Shown here in pieces: positions 6,426-7,460 of a stretch of 7,460 nt of DNA (the first letter of the stretch is position 1; each line of letters opens with the position of its first letter). Below the pieces are notes generated by a model, which made no database searches, was not told where the DNA came from, and worked only from the letters and a program-made list of their open reading frames with translations. Origin of the DNA: an uncultured Collinsella sp. (GTDB taxonomy: Bacteria > Actinomycetota > Coriobacteriia > Coriobacteriales > Coriobacteriaceae); assembly GCA_900551975.1 (NCBI GenBank), contig URYA01000075.1, positions 1 to 7,460 of the forward strand, read 5' to 3'. The translations under genes were made by a program, and so were the position numbers.

Positions 6426-7460
6426 TTAGAGCGCCTCCTCATCGAGCGGAGCGGCCATGGTGCCCTCGCCCGCAAGCGGCGACTTGTCGCGCCAGACGTT
6501 TTCGAACTGCTCCTTGTCGAGCACATGGTCGCGCTTGGCGGCGACGTCGGTCACCGTCACGCGGTCGGTGCAGGAGTAGCACGGGTCGAGCGAGCCGACG
6601 ATCAGCGCCGCGTCGCCCACGGTGTTGCCGCGGAACATGTAGCGCAGGACCGGCCAGTTGCTGTACGTGGCCGCCTTGGCGCGCCAGCGGTAGCACTTCT
6701 GGTTGTTGCCGAGCATGGCCCAGTGCACGTCCTCGCCGCGCGGCGCCTCGGTGGCGCCGATAGCATACTTGTGCGGGGTGTACTCCCAATCCGTGGTGAG
6801 GATGGGGCCCGACGGGCAGTTCTCGAGCATGGTCTCGATCATGTCGATCGAATCGTAGACCTCCTGGATGCGGACGGCGGTACGGCCGAAGGCATCGCAG
6901 GTGTCGGCCGTGGCGGCGTGCATCTTTTGGACGTCCGGATCGGCGTAGCCGTCGAAGGGATGGTCAAAGCGCACGTCGCGGGCATAGCCCGAGCCACGCA
7001 TGAGCGGGCCGACCGGCGAGAAGTCGCGTGCGATCTTGCGGTCCAAGATGCCGATGCCGCTCGTACGCTCAATAAAGTTGGGCGTGGAGAGCAAGACGTC
7101 GACGAGCTCCTGAACCTCGGAGCGCAGCTGGTGGATAGTCGTGAGCGTGGAGAGCTTCTGCTCGGCCAAAATGTCGCGACGCACGCCGCCGATCACGTTG
7201 AGGCCGTAGGTCTTGCGGTGACCGGAGAGCTTCTCGGCCAGGTCCATGGACTTCTCGCGGACGCGGAAGAACTGCTGGAAGCCGGAGTCGAAGCCCGTGT
7301 AGTGCGACGCCAGGCCAATGTTGAGCAGATGCGAGTGCAGGCGCTCGACCTCGAGCATGATGGCGCGGATGTACTGGGCGCGCGGCGGGACATGGATGCC
7401 CTGGGCGCGCTCGACGGCGCTCACCTTGGAAGCGGCCTCCACGAGAGCCATGACTTCGGC
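6426..7460 (-). CDS. hycE: [NiFe]-hydrogenase large subunit, group 4a (HycE/HyfG), 5' end outside the window
   Basis: The catalytic subunit that reduces protons to H2 at the Ni-Fe site. The frame is open to the window edge (344 codons plus TAA), and the internal ATG at 7451 is not the true start: PPRAQYIRAIMLEVERLHSHL and FDSGFQQFFRVRE lie mid-protein in HycE. The NuoC-like N-terminal domain, if present, and the first Ni-binding CxxC are upstream of the window. Other matches include KTYGLNVIGGVRRD, ARDFSPVGPLMRGSG, EAPRGEDVHW, NNQKCYRWR and SYSNWP-like sequence, all strongly HycE/HyfG-like. The second Ni-Fe ligand pair is CYSC at 6581-6570 inside DPCYSCTDR. The Arg at 6563-6561 is the expected cleavage point for the HycI protease, leaving a 44-residue C-terminal peptide (VTVTDV...EEAL), somewhat longer than the 32 residues of E. 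coli HycE. hycF starts one base after the stop. Confidence 0.95.
   Translation of the reverse strand, partial: AEVMALVEAASKVSAVERAQGIHVPPRAQYIRAIMLEVERLHSHLLNIGLASHYTGFDSGFQQFFRVREKSMDLAEKLSGHRKTYGLNVIGGVRRDILAEQKLSTLTTIHQLRSEVQELVDVLLSTPNFIERTSGIGILDRKIARDFSPVGPLMRGSGYARDVRFDHPFDGYADPDVQKMHAATADTCDAFGRTAVRIQEVYDSIDMIETMLENCPSGPILTTDWEYTPHKYAIGATEAPRGEDVHWAMLGNNQKCYRWRAKAATYSNWPVLRYMFRGNTVGDAALIVGSLDPCYSCTDRVTVTDVAAKRDHVLDKEQFENVWRDKSPLAGEGTMAAPLDEEAL

Noticed and set aside
6425..6526. Extended N-terminus of the HycF frame
   Set aside because: It overlaps the hycE coding region, is Arg/Ser-rich without homology, and a strong ribosome site precedes the ATG at 6424.
110..6763. Long plus-strand open frames (110-1987, 2704-4632, 4434-6032, 5822-6763)
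   Set aside because: They lie wholly antisense to well-recognised minus-strand genes, have low-complexity Arg/Ala/His-rich compositions, match no family I know, and are expected as mirror frames of high-GC coding DNA.
719..7460. Selenocysteine (in-frame TGA) in a window gene, suggested by nearby selA
   Set aside because: All seven visible stop codons are TAA or TAG, none TGA, and the molybdo-oxidoreductase has Cys at the candidate ligand position. Any selenoprotein must be outside the window.
1..7460. tRNA, rRNA, CRISPR arrays, insertion sequences or attachment sites
   Set aside because: I found no cloverleaf-like segment, direct repeat array, transposase motif or terminal inverted repeat; the window is nearly all coding.

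Overview
The window is about 7.5 kb of GC-rich bacterial DNA in which every supported gene lies on the minus strand, so it is transcribed from right to left. Gene density is high, with gaps from a 1-base overlap to about 120 bases. The content is the distal half of a formate hydrogenlyase-type (group 4a [NiFe]-hydrogenase) operon with a formate channel gene, then a molybdopterin oxidoreductase gene and the start of the selenocysteine gene selA. Anaerobic fermentation, high GC, the Hyc/Hyf-like proteins and Shine-Dalgarno-led genes suggest a gut-type anaerobic actinobacterium such as a member of Coriobacteriia. That assignment is inference from general knowledge and was not tested by any search.

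Right to middle (7460 to 2959): the 3' two thirds of the hydrogenase large subunit (hycE/hyfG), a two-[4Fe-4S] ferredoxin subunit (hycF/hyfH), the small NuoB-like subunit (hycG/hyfI), the HycH/HyfJ-family maturation factor, the HycI endopeptidase, and a FocA-family formate channel. Neighbouring hydrogenase genes are separated by 1 to 2 bases, abut exactly, or overlap by one base, and each has a clear Shine-Dalgarno sequence. A perfect 9-bp hairpin followed by five T residues closes this unit just after focA. The set makes chemical sense together: formate enters or leaves through FocA, electrons pass along the iron-sulfur clusters of HycF and HycG to the Ni-Fe site in HycE, and HycH and HycI mature HycE.

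Middle to left (2836 to 1): a cytoplasmic, cysteine-type molybdopterin/[4Fe-4S] oxidoreductase of the polysulfide/thiosulfate-reductase-like branch, with no recognisable formate-dehydrogenase active-site signature. About 52 bases further on comes selA. Membrane subunits, the large-subunit N-terminus and any true formate dehydrogenase must lie outside the window.

The most unusual observation is at the left edge. The selA reading frame runs normally for about 176 residues and then, without a frameshift, changes into the interior of a TrkA-N (RCK, NAD-binding potassium-transport regulator) domain. The join falls on a short stretch that the two families could share (Glu-Val-Ile). This is either a chimeric assembly join or a genuine recombination that destroyed selA. 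Reads spanning positions about 100 to 200 would decide which.
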